Shown here: piece after piece, positions 1 to 8,283 of the stretch
How positions within the stretch are numbered: position 1 is the stretch's first letter
How the letters are laid out: each line of letters starts with the position of its first letter
Origin: Actinomyces sp.
Lineage (GTDB): Bacteria; Actinomycetota; Actinomycetes; Actinomycetales; Actinomycetaceae
Direction of reading: 5' to 3'
Assembly (NCBI GenBank): GCA_022649165.1
Contig: JALCNR010000001.1
Span: 124,001 to 188,000 of the forward strand
Length of the DNA: 64,000 bases
The notes under the pieces: generated by a model
What the model was told of the DNA's origin: nothing
Database searches by the model: none
Seen by the model: the letters and a program-made list of their open reading frames with translations, nothing else
Made by a program: the position numbers and the translations under genes

Positions 1-285
1 GGACAGGGCCAGCTGGTTGCGCGAGCTCGCCTGGTACTCATGGGGATCCTGGCCGGGGTCGGAGATGATGCTCGTGACCTCGACCTGATCCCCGCCGATC
101 GTGGAGGCGATGTCGCCCCAGACGTTCGTGGAGGCGACCACCTCGATGGCCGCGGAGGAGCCGGAGGCGCTGGCGCCGTCGGACTCCCCGCTCGCCGACT
201 GGGCGTCGGGAGAGTCGGAGCAGGCGGATAGGCCGAGGGCCAGTGCGCCGACGGCAGCCAGGGCGGGAAGGAAACGTGTGTTCAT
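1..285 (-). CDS. znuA: Zinc/manganese ABC transporter substrate-binding lipoprotein (ZnuA/AdcA type), partial
   Basis: The 3' part of the gene lies outside the window; 95 codons are visible. The protein starts MNTRFLPALAAVGALALG and reaches a lipobox-like LSAC, so it should be exported and lipid-anchored. A Ser/Gly-rich linker follows, then VVASTNVWGDIASTIGG and the segment DPGQDPHEYQ, typical of the metal-binding cluster 9 (ZnuA/TroA) family. The His of DPHEY is normally a metal ligand. It is divergent from zur, and a Zur-like box lies in its promoter, so zinc is the likely substrate. Manganese cannot be excluded without the remaining ligands. Confidence 0.85.
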   Translation of the reverse strand, partial: MNTRFLPALAAVGALALGLSACSDSPDAQSASGESDGASASGSSAAIEVVASTNVWGDIASTIGGDQVEVTSIISDPGQDPHEYQASSRNQLALS

Positions 286-337
286 CGATACCTCTTCCGA
301 TGGATCGGGCCGCCAATCGGCGCCCGAGACGCTCGGC

Positions 338-366
338 AGCCTATTCATAATGAGAAGCATTGTCAA
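338..366 (-). promoter_or_regulatory. znuA promoter with overlapping Zur-like box
   Basis: On the minus strand TTGACA (361-366) is followed after 17 nt by TAGGCT (338-343), a good -35/-10 pair for the ZnuA-type gene. The 17-nt stretch TGACAATGCTTCTCATT (complement of 349-365) fills the spacer. It closely resembles TGAAAATGATTTTCA-type actinobacterial Zur boxes and a second copy before the COG0523 GTPase gene. Binding here would block the promoter when zinc is plentiful. Binding by the neighbouring Zur is inferred. Confidence 0.65.
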
Positions 367-574
367 AAGTCTCGCGCTCCCCGCCCCGGACCCGGACGCC
401 CCGCCCCGCCCCGCGTGCCTCTACTCACACGGACGACGAAGGATGGCCTGTGTAGACTGGTGGCCGGCCGCCCGCAGTGACGCGGCTCTCACGCCCGCGG
501 GCCAGTCGCGGGAGGCCCCGAACGGGGCGGCCCGGCCCGGCGGCCGCAAGGGCCCGCCGGGGAGGGGAGGAACC

Positions 575-1018
575 GTGCAGCGCATGACGCGCCAGCGCCA
601 GTCCGTGTTCGAGGAGCTCGAACGCCTCGACGACTTCCGCTCGGCCCAGCAGATCTTCGACGACCTCCAGCGCCAGGGGCACCGCGTGGGCCTCGCCACC
701 GTCTACCGCAATCTCCAGTCCCTCAGCGAGTCCGGCGACGTCGACGTGCTGCGCTCGGGCGACGGCGAGTCCCTGTACCGCCTGTGCACCGGCCGCGGCC
801 ACCATCACCACCTCGTGTGCCGCAACTGCGGGCACACGGAGGAGATCTCCATGGACGCGATCGAGTCCTGGGTCGCCGAGGTCGCCCGCAGCCACCGCTA
901 CACGGCCGTCGAGCACTCCATGGAGCTGTTCGGGCTGTGCGAGGCCTGCACCGCCGAGCTGGGCGACGAGGGGCCGGCCAGCCCCGGTCCGGCGCGGCCG
1001 TTTCCTGACACCCTGTGA
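575..1018 (+). CDS. zur: Zinc uptake regulator, Fur family
   Basis: 147-residue Fur-family repressor. The N-terminal winged helix begins MTRQRQSVFEELERLDDF and contains the family recognition segment GLATVYRNLQ. The C-terminal half carries HHHHLVCRNCG and a second pair in GLCEAC, the metal and structural zinc ligands of the family. GTG at 575 follows GGAGG repeats at 561-570; ATG at 584 is a possible alternative. It is divergent from the ZnuA-type gene, and two Zur-like boxes in the window precede zinc-handling genes, so Zur is preferred over Fur. In Mycobacterium the zur (furB) gene also sits near uppS and recO. Confidence 0.88.
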   Translation: MQRMTRQRQSVFEELERLDDFRSAQQIFDDLQRQGHRVGLATVYRNLQSLSESGDVDVLRSGDGESLYRLCTGRGHHHHLVCRNCGHTEEISMDAIESWVAEVARSHRYTAVEHSMELFGLCEACTAELGDEGPASPGPARPFPDTL

Positions 1019-1080
1019 CGCGGGCGCCCCCGCCCCGACTCCTACGCTGTCCGGAGACGCGACATCAGAAAGGACCTCCC

Positions 1081-1608
1081 GTGCCGACTCCGGATTGGGC
1101 TTCCTCCGGCCCGCCATTGTTCATCTTCCTCTTCTGCGTCGTCCTCTCCCGGGCACAGGGCACGTACTGGCTTGGTCGCGCCGCAGCCGCCGGCGCCCTC
1201 GCCGGCAGTGGGAGCGACGGCTGGCGAGGAGGGCTGGCCCGGTGGTTCGCCGGGCCCGTTCCCCGCAAGGGAGCGGCTCTGCTGGAGCACTGGGGGCTGA
1301 TCCTCATCCCCCTGTGCTTCCTCACCGTGGGCATCCAGACCGCCGTCAACGCCGGCGCCGGACTGGTCCGCCTGCGCTGGCGGACGTACACCCTGGCGAT
1401 GATTCCGGGATGCGTGGCCTGGGCGCTGCTCTACGGAGCCGGGATGCTCGCCATCTGGATGGCCGTGCTGCAGGCGGCCGCCGGCAATCCCTGGGCGTGG
1501 CTCGTCCTGGCCGCCGTGGTGGCGGGCGTGGTCTTCACGGTGCGCCGCCGCCGGCGTCACTCCCCCGCCGACGGGTCGCCCGACGGCTCGGAGGCGGTGC
1601 AGGCCTGA
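1081..1608 (+). CDS. DedA-family (VTT domain) membrane protein
   Basis: 175-residue integral membrane protein with about four hydrophobic segments. It opens with a strongly hydrophobic helix ending in SRAQGTYWLGR, followed by a basic-Gly loop and the membrane re-entry segment LLEHWGLILIPLCFLTVG, in line with short DedA/VTT proteins linked to membrane lipid scrambling or homeostasis. GTG at 1081 has AGAAAGGAC upstream. The Arg-rich tail RRRRR marks the cytoplasmic end. The last 52 bp overlap the 3' end of the convergent BCCT gene. The specific substrate cannot be told from the sequence. Confidence 0.65.
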   Translation: MPTPDWASSGPPLFIFLFCVVLSRAQGTYWLGRAAAAGALAGSGSDGWRGGLARWFAGPVPRKGAALLEHWGLILIPLCFLTVGIQTAVNAGAGLVRLRWRTYTLAMIPGCVAWALLYGAGMLAIWMAVLQAAAGNPWAWLVLAAVVAGVVFTVRRRRRHSPADGSPDGSEAVQA

Positions 1609-3395
1609 CCGCCCGCCCGGCTCTCCGAGTCCTCCCGTCCGGTCCCGTCCCCCTGGGCGGGACCGGTCCTCAGTTCGAAGGGGCCGTCGTGGCGTTCCAT
1701 GCCGGAGGCCACGCTCTTCTCCAGGACCTCGCGGGCGAGCCGGTTCTGGATGACCAGCGGATCGCGTGAGAGGTCCCGCCAGATCGACACGCACAGCGCC
1801 AGCATGACGACGACGAAGGGGAGGGCCGTCACGATCGTGACGTTCTTCAGCCCGTTGAGCGCCGTGTCGGGATGGTCCCCGCCGGCCAGCAGCATGATCG
1901 CGGCGACGCCTCCCGTCGCCGCGCCCCAGAACACGACGTTCCATCGCGAGGGCTCCCCGGCCCCGTCCTCGGCCAGGCCCGCCATGACGATGGAGGCGGA
2001 GTCGGCGCCGGTGACGAAGAAGATCGCCACCAGGACGACGCACAGGCCCACGAGGGCCAGGGACAGCCAGGCGGGCACCGGGAGGGATCCCAGGTACTGG
2101 AACAGCACGGTGTCGAAGTCCACGGCGACGGATCCGTCGGGCTGGTCGACGACCAGGCCGGCCGCGCCGCCGCCCGCGGAGCGGGCGCGCTCGAGAACGC
2201 CGATCGCCCCGCCGCCGAAGATGCCGAACCACAGGACGGAGACCATCGACGGCACCAGGAGCACGCCGGTGACGAACTGGCGGATCGTCCGCCCGCGGGA
2301 GATGCGCCCGATGAACATGCCGACGAAGGGGCTCCACGACACCCACCAGGCCCAGTAGAAGATCGTCCACGAGGACATCCACTCAGCCATGGAGTCGTCG
2401 CCCGCGGCCGCGGTGCGCGAGGCCATCTCGGGCAGATCCGCGATGAACGTTCCGATCGACGTCGGGATGATGTTGAGGATGAACAGCGTGGGCCCGGCCG
2501 CGAAGACGACGAGGGCCAGCAGCACGGCCAGCACCATGTTGATGTTCGACAGCCATTGGATGCCGCGTTCGATGCCGGAGATCGCCGAGGCGATGAAACA
2601 GCAGGTCAGCACCGCGATGATGCCGATGAGCAGGGGCGAGCCCACCTGGCCGATGACGCCGCTGTGCTCCAGGCCGCCGCCGATCTGCAGGGCGCCCAGT
2701 CCCAGGGAGCAGGCGGAGCCGAACAGGGTGGCGACGATCGCGAGGACGTTGATGAGGCGTCCGCCGACTCCTCGGACCGCCCGTTGTCCCAGCAGTCCGG
2801 CGAACATCGAGGAGAACAACTGGGTGCGTCCCAGCCGGTAGGTCCCGTAGGCCATGCCGAGCCCGACGATCGCGTACATCGCCCACGGATAGAGGGTCCA
2901 GTGGAACATCGCCGTGCCCATGGCGGTGCGCACCGCCGTGGCGGACTCCGGGGTCGCTGTGCCCGGCGGCGGCGAGACGTAGAAGAACAGCGGCTCGGCG
3001 ACGCCGTAGAACATCAGCCCGATGCCCATCCCAGCGGCGAACATCATCGACACCCACGACCACGTCGAGTACCGCGGGACGTCGTCGTCCGATCCCAGAG
3101 GGATGCGTCCGAACCTGCTGAAGGCGACGACCAGCACGAAGACGACGAAGACGGTGGCGGCGATGACGAAGAGCCAGCCGAAGTCCGTGATGACGACGTC
3201 CAACGCGGCCGCGGCGAAGGCGCCGAGCCCCTCGGCGTCGGCGATTCCCCAGGCCAGGAAGGCGACCACGACGGCTCCTGCGACGCCGAACACCCATCGG
3301 TCCAGCCCGGTTCCCTGTTCACCTCCCCTCGCGTCGGGCGTCGACGTCGACGCATCGGTGCGGGTGGCTTCGGGGGTCCCGTGTGGTCCAGTCAT
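1557..3395 (-). CDS. BCCT-family betaine/carnitine/choline transporter
   Basis: 612-residue secondary transporter with the multi-helix layout of the BCCT family. Family hallmarks are GMGIGLMFYGVAEPLFFY in the third helix region and FYWAWWVSWSPFVGMFIGRI, the conserved Trp-rich substrate site. It probably imports glycine betaine or a related trimethylammonium solute with Na+ or H+. The N-terminus is a Thr/Ser/Asp-rich cytosolic tail and the C-terminus a charged tail that may be an osmosensor. A short palindrome GATACGTATC (3397-3406) sits directly before the start codon. It converges on the DedA gene with a 52-bp overlap. Confidence 0.9.
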   Translation of the reverse strand: MTGPHGTPEATRTDASTSTPDARGGEQGTGLDRWVFGVAGAVVVAFLAWGIADAEGLGAFAAAALDVVITDFGWLFVIAATVFVVFVLVVAFSRFGRIPLGSDDDVPRYSTWSWVSMMFAAGMGIGLMFYGVAEPLFFYVSPPPGTATPESATAVRTAMGTAMFHWTLYPWAMYAIVGLGMAYGTYRLGRTQLFSSMFAGLLGQRAVRGVGGRLINVLAIVATLFGSACSLGLGALQIGGGLEHSGVIGQVGSPLLIGIIAVLTCCFIASAISGIERGIQWLSNINMVLAVLLALVVFAAGPTLFILNIIPTSIGTFIADLPEMASRTAAAGDDSMAEWMSSWTIFYWAWWVSWSPFVGMFIGRISRGRTIRQFVTGVLLVPSMVSVLWFGIFGGGAIGVLERARSAGGGAAGLVVDQPDGSVAVDFDTVLFQYLGSLPVPAWLSLALVGLCVVLVAIFFVTGADSASIVMAGLAEDGAGEPSRWNVVFWGAATGGVAAIMLLAGGDHPDTALNGLKNVTIVTALPFVVVMLALCVSIWRDLSRDPLVIQNRLAREVLEKSVASGMERHDGPFELRTGPAQGDGTGREDSESRAGGQACTASEPSGDPSAGE

Positions 3396-3539
3396 GGATA
3401 CGTATCAGATCCAGGCCCATGGACGGCGTCCGTGCGCGTCCAGCGGTCCGGGATTCCTTCTCCTCAATGTCAAAGACGGGCAAATACCTGGCCACCCTAC
3501 CGCCCTCGGAGGTCCCCGTCCACCGATGAAAATCTCTGC

Positions 3540-4391
3540 TCAGGAACCTTTGACCTCGTCCCGCACCCCGCCGAAGCGCCGCTCCCTGCCCGCGAACTCC
3601 AGCAGGCAGTCCCACAGTTCCTCGCGGTCGAATGCCGGCCACGGCGTGTCGACGAACATGAGTTCGGCGTAGGCCAACTCCCACAGGAGATAATTCGACA
3701 GCCGCTTCTCCCCGGAGGTCCTCACCATGAGGTCCACGTCGGGGACATCGGGCAGGTAGAGGTGGCGGGCGAAGGTCCGCTCGGTGACGCCCTCCGGCGA
3801 GATCCGCCCCTCCGCGGCGTCGCGGGCGATCCGGCGCGCGGCGTCGGCGATCTCCGCGCGCCCGCCGTAGTTCACGCACATCACGAGATCGAGCGTGTCG
3901 TTGTCCTGCGTGCGTTCCTCGGCGCGCTCGAGCGCGTGGATCACGGACTTCCACAGGCGGGGCCGGCGGCCGGACCAGCGCACCCGGACGCCCCAGTCGT
4001 CCAGCTGCGGGGTCCGCCGCCCCAGCACACCCGAGGCGTACCCCATGATGAAGCGGACCTCCGCTGGCGAGCGCCGCCAGTTCTCCGTGGAGAACGTGTA
4101 CACGGAGAGGTAGCGCACCCCAGCGTCGATGGCGCCCGCGATGGTGTCCATCAGCGCATACTCGCCGGCGCGGTGGCCCTCCGTACGGGGCAGGCCGCGC
4201 GCGTTCGCCCACCTCCCGTTCCCGTCCATGACCAGGGCCACGTGGGCGGGCACGTCCCCCTTCCCGAACGAGGGCGGCGTCCATCGCGGGTCGCCGGGCC
4301 CGGGCAGCGGGGCGCGGGGATCGGCCGGGGCCCGGTCAAGCGGGGCCGTCCGTCCCCGCGCGCCCGACGAGGGCGTCCCCGGCCCGCTCAC
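3540..4391 (-). CDS. uppS: Isoprenyl (undecaprenyl-type) diphosphate synthase
   Basis: 283-residue cis-prenyltransferase that extends farnesyl-PP to the long-chain lipid carrier used for peptidoglycan and polysaccharide export. The catalytic P-loop HVALVMDGNGRWANARGL holds the Mg-binding Asp, followed by GHRAG, and YLSVYTFSTENWRR is the next conserved box. The C-terminus has DLMVRTSGEKRLSNYLLW. The usual family serine-rich RTSGExRLSNF pattern is intact. The start is GTG at 4391 because it overlaps the recO stop as GTGA, which suggests translational coupling. The first ~40 residues are a Pro/Gly-rich extension. Confidence 0.93.
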   Translation of the reverse strand: MSGPGTPSSGARGRTAPLDRAPADPRAPLPGPGDPRWTPPSFGKGDVPAHVALVMDGNGRWANARGLPRTEGHRAGEYALMDTIAGAIDAGVRYLSVYTFSTENWRRSPAEVRFIMGYASGVLGRRTPQLDDWGVRVRWSGRRPRLWKSVIHALERAEERTQDNDTLDLVMCVNYGGRAEIADAARRIARDAAEGRISPEGVTERTFARHLYLPDVPDVDLMVRTSGEKRLSNYLLWELAYAELMFVDTPWPAFDREELWDCLLEFAGRERRFGGVRDEVKGS

Positions 4392-5143
4392 CGAGCGGCC
4401 CCCGCCGCGAGCGCGTCCTCCAGGACGCCCAGCGAGCGCAGGCGGCGCTCCAGATGCCACTGCGTGTACGCGGACACGAGGCCCGCGGCCTCCCCCCGGC
4501 AGTAGCCCTCCGACGCGTCGGCGGCCTCCCAGTCCCCCGACAGCAGGTCGCCCATGAGGGCCAGGGCGCCCGGCGCGGGAGCGGCGGAGCCCGCCGGCCG
4601 GCAGGCCTCGCACACGGCCCCGCCCTCGGGGATGGAGAAGGCCCGGTGGGGGCCCGGGGCCCCGCACACCGCGCAGTCGAAGCACGACGGCGCCCAGCCC
4701 GCGATCGCCAGGGCCCTCAGCAGGTAGGAGTCGAGGACCAGCATCGGATCGTGGCGCCGGTGGGACATCGCGAACAGGGCGCCGACCAACAGCAGGTACT
4801 GGGCGTGCGCGCCCTCAGGGGAGTCCGCCGTCAGCCTCTCCGCGGTCTCCGCCATGACGGTCGCCGGGGTGAAGAGGTCGTAGTCGCGAGCGAGATCCCG
4901 GCCGTGGGAGGCGATCGTCTCCGCCTGAGTGATGACGTCCAGCGTGCGTCCCCGGTGGAGCTGGACGTCGACCACGCTGAACGGCTCGACGCGGGCCCCC
5001 AGCTTCGACGAGGTTCGCCGAACTCCCTTGGCGACCGCCCGAACCTGCCCGTTCCCGCTGGTCAGCAGCGTGATGATGCGGTCGGCCTCACCCAGTTTGT
5101 GGGTGCGCAGCACGACCGCCTCGTCCCGGTAGGTCCTCAGCAT
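4388..5143 (-). CDS. recO: DNA repair protein RecO
   Basis: 251 residues. RecO helps RecR load RecA onto SSB-coated single-stranded DNA in the RecF pathway. The N-terminal OB fold begins YRDEAVVLRTHKLGEADRI with the typical LxTxxxGxxxxVAKGVRR region. The C-terminal part has a zinc-binding CAVCG plus CEAC pair. The segment GACAAT lies 6 nt upstream of ATG 5143, so the mRNA may be leaderless. It overlaps uppS by 4 bp (GTGA). recO-uppS is a conserved actinobacterial pair normally close to era. Confidence 0.92.
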   Translation of the reverse strand: MLRTYRDEAVVLRTHKLGEADRIITLLTSGNGQVRAVAKGVRRTSSKLGARVEPFSVVDVQLHRGRTLDVITQAETIASHGRDLARDYDLFTPATVMAETAERLTADSPEGAHAQYLLLVGALFAMSHRRHDPMLVLDSYLLRALAIAGWAPSCFDCAVCGAPGPHRAFSIPEGGAVCEACRPAGSAAPAPGALALMGDLLSGDWEAADASEGYCRGEAAGLVSAYTQWHLERRLRSLGVLEDALAAGAAR

Positions 5144-5182
5144 GAAGTCATTGTCCCACCGAGCGGCCCCGCTGCCCGGAGG

Positions 5183-5214
5183 GGCCCGCCCGGCGCCGCG
5201 GCGCCGGGCGGGCC
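5183..5214 (-). terminator. Perfect 32-nt GC palindrome after leuA
   Basis: Positions 5183-5198 and 5199-5214 are exact inverted complements (arms GGCCCGCCCGGCGCCG). The palindrome starts one base after the leuA stop codon and 40 bp before the recO start. It has no T-run. In high-GC actinobacteria such T-less hairpins often act as terminators, so it probably insulates recO from leuA transcription. Confidence 0.6.
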
Positions 5215-5215
5215 G

Positions 5216-6976
5216 TCAGCGCGCGCGGAGCGCGCGGTTCACGGCGGAGATCACCGCCTTGTAGGTGGCACGCGCGATCGAGGGGTCGATGCCCACCCCC
5301 CACACGATCTGGCCGTCGACGGCGGCCTCGACGTAGGAGGCCGCCAGGGCGTCGCGCCCCTGGCTCATCGCATGCTCGGAGTAGTCCAGGACGCGCACGT
5401 CGACCCCGAACTGGCCGAGCGCCCCGACGAAAGCGTCGATAGGGCCCGAGCCCTCCGCGTCGATCTCGACGGGCTCCCCGTGGTCGCGCAGGACCGCGTG
5501 GAGGTCGACATGCTCGTCGTCCCCGTGGCTGGAGACCTTCGTCGCCCCCAGCTCGAAGCGGCCCCACGGGGTGAGTCCCTCGGCGGCGGATGTGGGGAGG
5601 TACTCGTCGGCGAAGATCGTCCACAGCTTGTCCGCGTCGATCTCCCCGCCGAAGGAGTCGGTGTGGCGCTGGACGATGCGCGAGAACTCGATCTGGAGGC
5701 GCCTGGGCAGCTCGAGGTGGTGGACGGTCGACATGAGGTAGGCCACGCCGCCCTTGCCCGACTGGGAGTTCACGCGCACGACCGCCTCATAGGACCGCCC
5801 GACGTCGTGCGGGTCGATGGGCAGGTACGGGAGCTCCCAGATGACGTCGCCCTCGGAGCCGGCCTCGGCGACCGCCTTCTTCCGGGCGGAGAACCCCTTC
5901 TTGATCGCATCCTGGTGGGAGCCGGAGAAGGAGGTGAAGACGAGGTCCCCGACATAGGGCGTGCGCGGAGGCGTCGGCATCGAGGTGCAGTGCTCCACGG
6001 TGCGGCGCACGGCGTCGATGTCGGAGAAGTCGATCCCCGGGTCCACGCCCTGGCTGAACAGGTTGAGGCCCAGCGTGACGAGGTCGACGTTGCCGGTGCG
6101 CTCCCCCTGGCCCAGGAGGCAGCCCTCGACGCGGTCGGCGCCCGCGAGCACGGCGAGCTCTGCGGTGGCGACCCCGGTGCCCCGGTCGTTGTGGGGGTGG
6201 ACGGACAGGGCGATGTACTCCCTGCGCGAGAGGTGCCGCGACATCCACTCGATCTGATCGGCGTAGACGTTCGGGGTGGCGCGTTCGACGGTGGCCGGCA
6301 GGTTGAGAACGATCTCCCGGTCCTCCCCCGGCTCCCAGACGTCCATGACGGACTCGCAGACCTCCAGGGCGAAGTCGAGCTCGGTGTCGACGAAGATCTC
6401 CGGGGAGTACTCCAGGCCGAAGACCGTGTCGTCGTCGAGGATCTTCTCCGCCTGCGCGATGACCTCGCGGGTGCCGGAGACGGCCAGGTCCACGGTCTGC
6501 GCCCGATCCGCGCGGAAGACCAGGCGCCGGAACAGGGGGGAGGTCGCGTTGTACAGGTGGACCGTGGCGCGCGGGAACCCGACGACGGACTCGACCGTGC
6601 GCTGGATGAGGTCGGCGCGCGACTGGGTGAGCACGGAGACGGTGACGTCCTGCGGCACCGCGTCCGTCTCGACCAGGGAGCGGACGAAGTCGAAGTCGGT
6701 CTGGGAGGCCGCGGGGAAGCCGATCTCGATCTCCTTGTAGCCCATGCGCACCAGCAGGTCGAACATCGCGCGCTTCCGGGCGGGGTCCATGGGCTCGATA
6801 AGGGCCTGGTTGCCGTCGCGGAGGTCCGTGGACAGCCATCTGGGGGCACGTGTGATGCGCCGGTCCGGCCACCGGCGGTCGGGCAGGGAGATCGGGTTCG
6901 TGTCGAGGAAGGCCCGGTACTTGTGGGCCGGCATCGGGCTCGTCGCGGGTGTGGGGACGTGTGCGGTGGTCTTCAT
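5216..6976 (-). CDS. leuA: 2-isopropylmalate synthase
   Basis: 586-residue long-form LeuA catalysing acetyl-CoA plus 2-ketoisovalerate to 2-isopropylmalate, the first committed step of leucine synthesis. The HMGL-like TIM barrel starts at RWLSTDLRDGNQALIEPM, where the DGNQ motif binds the metal, and contains SVHPHNDRGTGVATAEL with the catalytic HxH. The C-terminal third (from about residue 430) is the LeuA dimer/allosteric domain for leucine feedback. ATG 6976 (MKTTAHVPTP) is chosen because the longer frame overlaps the leader peptide region. A leucine leader peptide and hairpin upstream indicate attenuation. Confidence 0.95.
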   Translation of the reverse strand: MKTTAHVPTPATSPMPAHKYRAFLDTNPISLPDRRWPDRRITRAPRWLSTDLRDGNQALIEPMDPARKRAMFDLLVRMGYKEIEIGFPAASQTDFDFVRSLVETDAVPQDVTVSVLTQSRADLIQRTVESVVGFPRATVHLYNATSPLFRRLVFRADRAQTVDLAVSGTREVIAQAEKILDDDTVFGLEYSPEIFVDTELDFALEVCESVMDVWEPGEDREIVLNLPATVERATPNVYADQIEWMSRHLSRREYIALSVHPHNDRGTGVATAELAVLAGADRVEGCLLGQGERTGNVDLVTLGLNLFSQGVDPGIDFSDIDAVRRTVEHCTSMPTPPRTPYVGDLVFTSFSGSHQDAIKKGFSARKKAVAEAGSEGDVIWELPYLPIDPHDVGRSYEAVVRVNSQSGKGGVAYLMSTVHHLELPRRLQIEFSRIVQRHTDSFGGEIDADKLWTIFADEYLPTSAAEGLTPWGRFELGATKVSSHGDDEHVDLHAVLRDHGEPVEIDAEGSGPIDAFVGALGQFGVDVRVLDYSEHAMSQGRDALAASYVEAAVDGQIVWGVGIDPSIARATYKAVISAVNRALRAR

Positions 6977-7030
6977 GGTCTCGTCTCTGGTTCCTGTGCG
7001 TCTGGCCTGCATCGGCCGGGCATGACGAGC

Positions 7031-7069
7031 GCCGCGACGAGGATCCGGCCTGTCAGGCCCCGTCGCGGC
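7031..7069 (-). promoter_or_regulatory. leuA leader hairpin (attenuator candidate)
   Basis: The arms GCCGCGACG (complement of 7061-7069) and CGTCGCGGC (complement of 7031-7039) pair perfectly over 9 bp. They enclose a smaller GGCCTG/CAGGCC hairpin. The 5' arm overlaps the codons just after the Leu run of the leader peptide, so ribosome stalling there would change pairing. This is the layout of a leucine attenuator. Alternative terminator and antiterminator folds were not computed. Confidence 0.5.
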
Positions 7070-7097
7070 ACAGAAGCAGCAGGCGCTCCGTCCACAT
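7053..7097 (-). CDS. leuL: Leucine leader peptide LeuL
   Basis: A 14-codon ORF, MWTERLLLLCRDGA, has four consecutive leucine codons (CTG CTG CTT CTG) and ends 76 nt before the leuA start. Its ATG is preceded at 6 nt by TAGGTT (complement of 7104-7109), so it is probably translated from a leaderless transcript. Such Leu-rich leaders before leuA are known to sense charged tRNA-Leu by attenuation in other bacteria, including corynebacteria. It is too short for normal gene callers. Confidence 0.75.
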   Translation of the reverse strand: MWTERLLLLCRDGA

Positions 7098-7188
7098 GGG
7101 GCCAACCTAGACCACGGCGCCGGATCCTGTCACCGCGGCCACGTAGTGGACGCCTCGTCCGGCCGGGACTCCGACGCCGCGCGGGGAC

Positions 7189-8283
7189 TCACACCCTCAC
7201 CGGGACGGAGCGGGCGCCGAAGGTGCCGGCCTGAGCGTCGAACCGCCCTGGCACGCCCTGCCCGCACTGCGGGCAGGTGCCGCGCGGAGTGATCCGATAG
7301 TCGAGGATGCGGTACCAGTCGCGGCGGATGAGCGCCGCTCCGCACCCCGGGCACGAGGTCGTCTCCCCCGCCGGATCGCGGATGTTCCCCGTGTAGGCGA
7401 AGTGGAGGCCCTCCTCCAGGGCGATCTCTCGGGCTCGGCGCAGAGTCTCCGGCGGCGTCGGAGGCACGTCGGGCATCTTGAAGGCGGGGTGGAAGGCGGA
7501 GAGGTGGAGTGGCACGTCGGGCCCCAGTTCCCGCCGGATCCACCGGCATTCGCGGCGGATGTCACGCTCCGCGTCGTTTCGTTCCGGGATCAGCAGGGTC
7601 GTCAGCTCCACCCAGGTCGATCCCTCGGCGACGGCCCAGGCGATCGTGTCCAGCACGTCGGCCAGGTGCGCGCCGGTGGTGTGCCAGTAGAAGTCCTCCG
7701 TGAACCCCTTGAGATCGATGTTGACCGCATCCATCGGGGCGAAGAAGTCGGCGCGCGCGGCAGGCGCCACGTAGCCGGCCGTCACGGCCACGGCGCGCAC
7801 GCCCGCGTCGTGGCAGGCGCGCGCCGTGTCGATGGCGTACTCCGCGTAGACCACGGGATCGTTGTAGGTGAAGGCGACCTGGGGGACGCCCCAGCGCTGC
7901 GCCGTCCGCGCGATGCGCTCGGGCGTGGCGGCGGCGCCCAGGCGGTCCCACTCGCGCGCAGCCGAGATGTCCCAGTTCTGGCAGAAACGGCACCCCAGGT
8001 TGCATCCTGCCGTGCCGAAGGACAGCGCGGGCGTGCCGGGGTGGAAGTGGTGGAGCGGTTTCTTCTCGATGGGGTCCAGGCAGAACCCCGAGCTTCTTCC
8101 CCAGGTGGTGGACACGATCGAGTCCCCTCGGCGCTCCCGCACGAAGCAGAAGCCCCGCTGGCCCTCGCGCAGGCGGCAGGCCCGGGGGCACAGATCGCAT
8201 TGGAGGCGCCCGTCGGCGAGCAGGTGCTGCCACCGGCCCGTGCACGCGCGCGCCGCGCGCCTGGGGGACGCCGTCGCGCTCAT
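7189..8283 (-). CDS. amrS: AmmeMemoRadiSam system radical SAM protein
   Basis: 364-residue radical SAM enzyme. The [4Fe-4S] cluster motif is GCNLGCRFCQNWD (about residues 93-105), and an N-terminal CDLCPRAC cluster and a C-terminal rubredoxin-like CPGC...CPQC pair are also present. AmrS proteins co-occur with AmrA (AMMECR1) and AmrB (Memo) across bacteria and archaea; the reaction is not established. It is last in the operon amrB-amrA-amrS, overlapping amrA by 4 bp. Similarity to pyruvate formate-lyase activases is general, but no glycyl-radical partner is present here. Confidence 0.9.
   Translation of the reverse strand: MSATASPRRAARACTGRWQHLLADGRLQCDLCPRACRLREGQRGFCFVRERRGDSIVSTTWGRSSGFCLDPIEKKPLHHFHPGTPALSFGTAGCNLGCRFCQNWDISAAREWDRLGAAATPERIARTAQRWGVPQVAFTYNDPVVYAEYAIDTARACHDAGVRAVAVTAGYVAPAARADFFAPMDAVNIDLKGFTEDFYWHTTGAHLADVLDTIAWAVAEGSTWVELTTLLIPERNDAERDIRRECRWIRRELGPDVPLHLSAFHPAFKMPDVPPTPPETLRRAREIALEEGLHFAYTGNIRDPAGETTSCPGCGAALIRRDWYRILDYRITPRGTCPQCGQGVPGRFDAQAGTFGARSVPVRV

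Noticed and set aside
1872-7234. Very long plus-strand open frames opposite uppS, recO and leuA
   Set aside because: They are antisense to clearly conserved genes and have low-complexity Arg/Gly/Pro composition with no domains.
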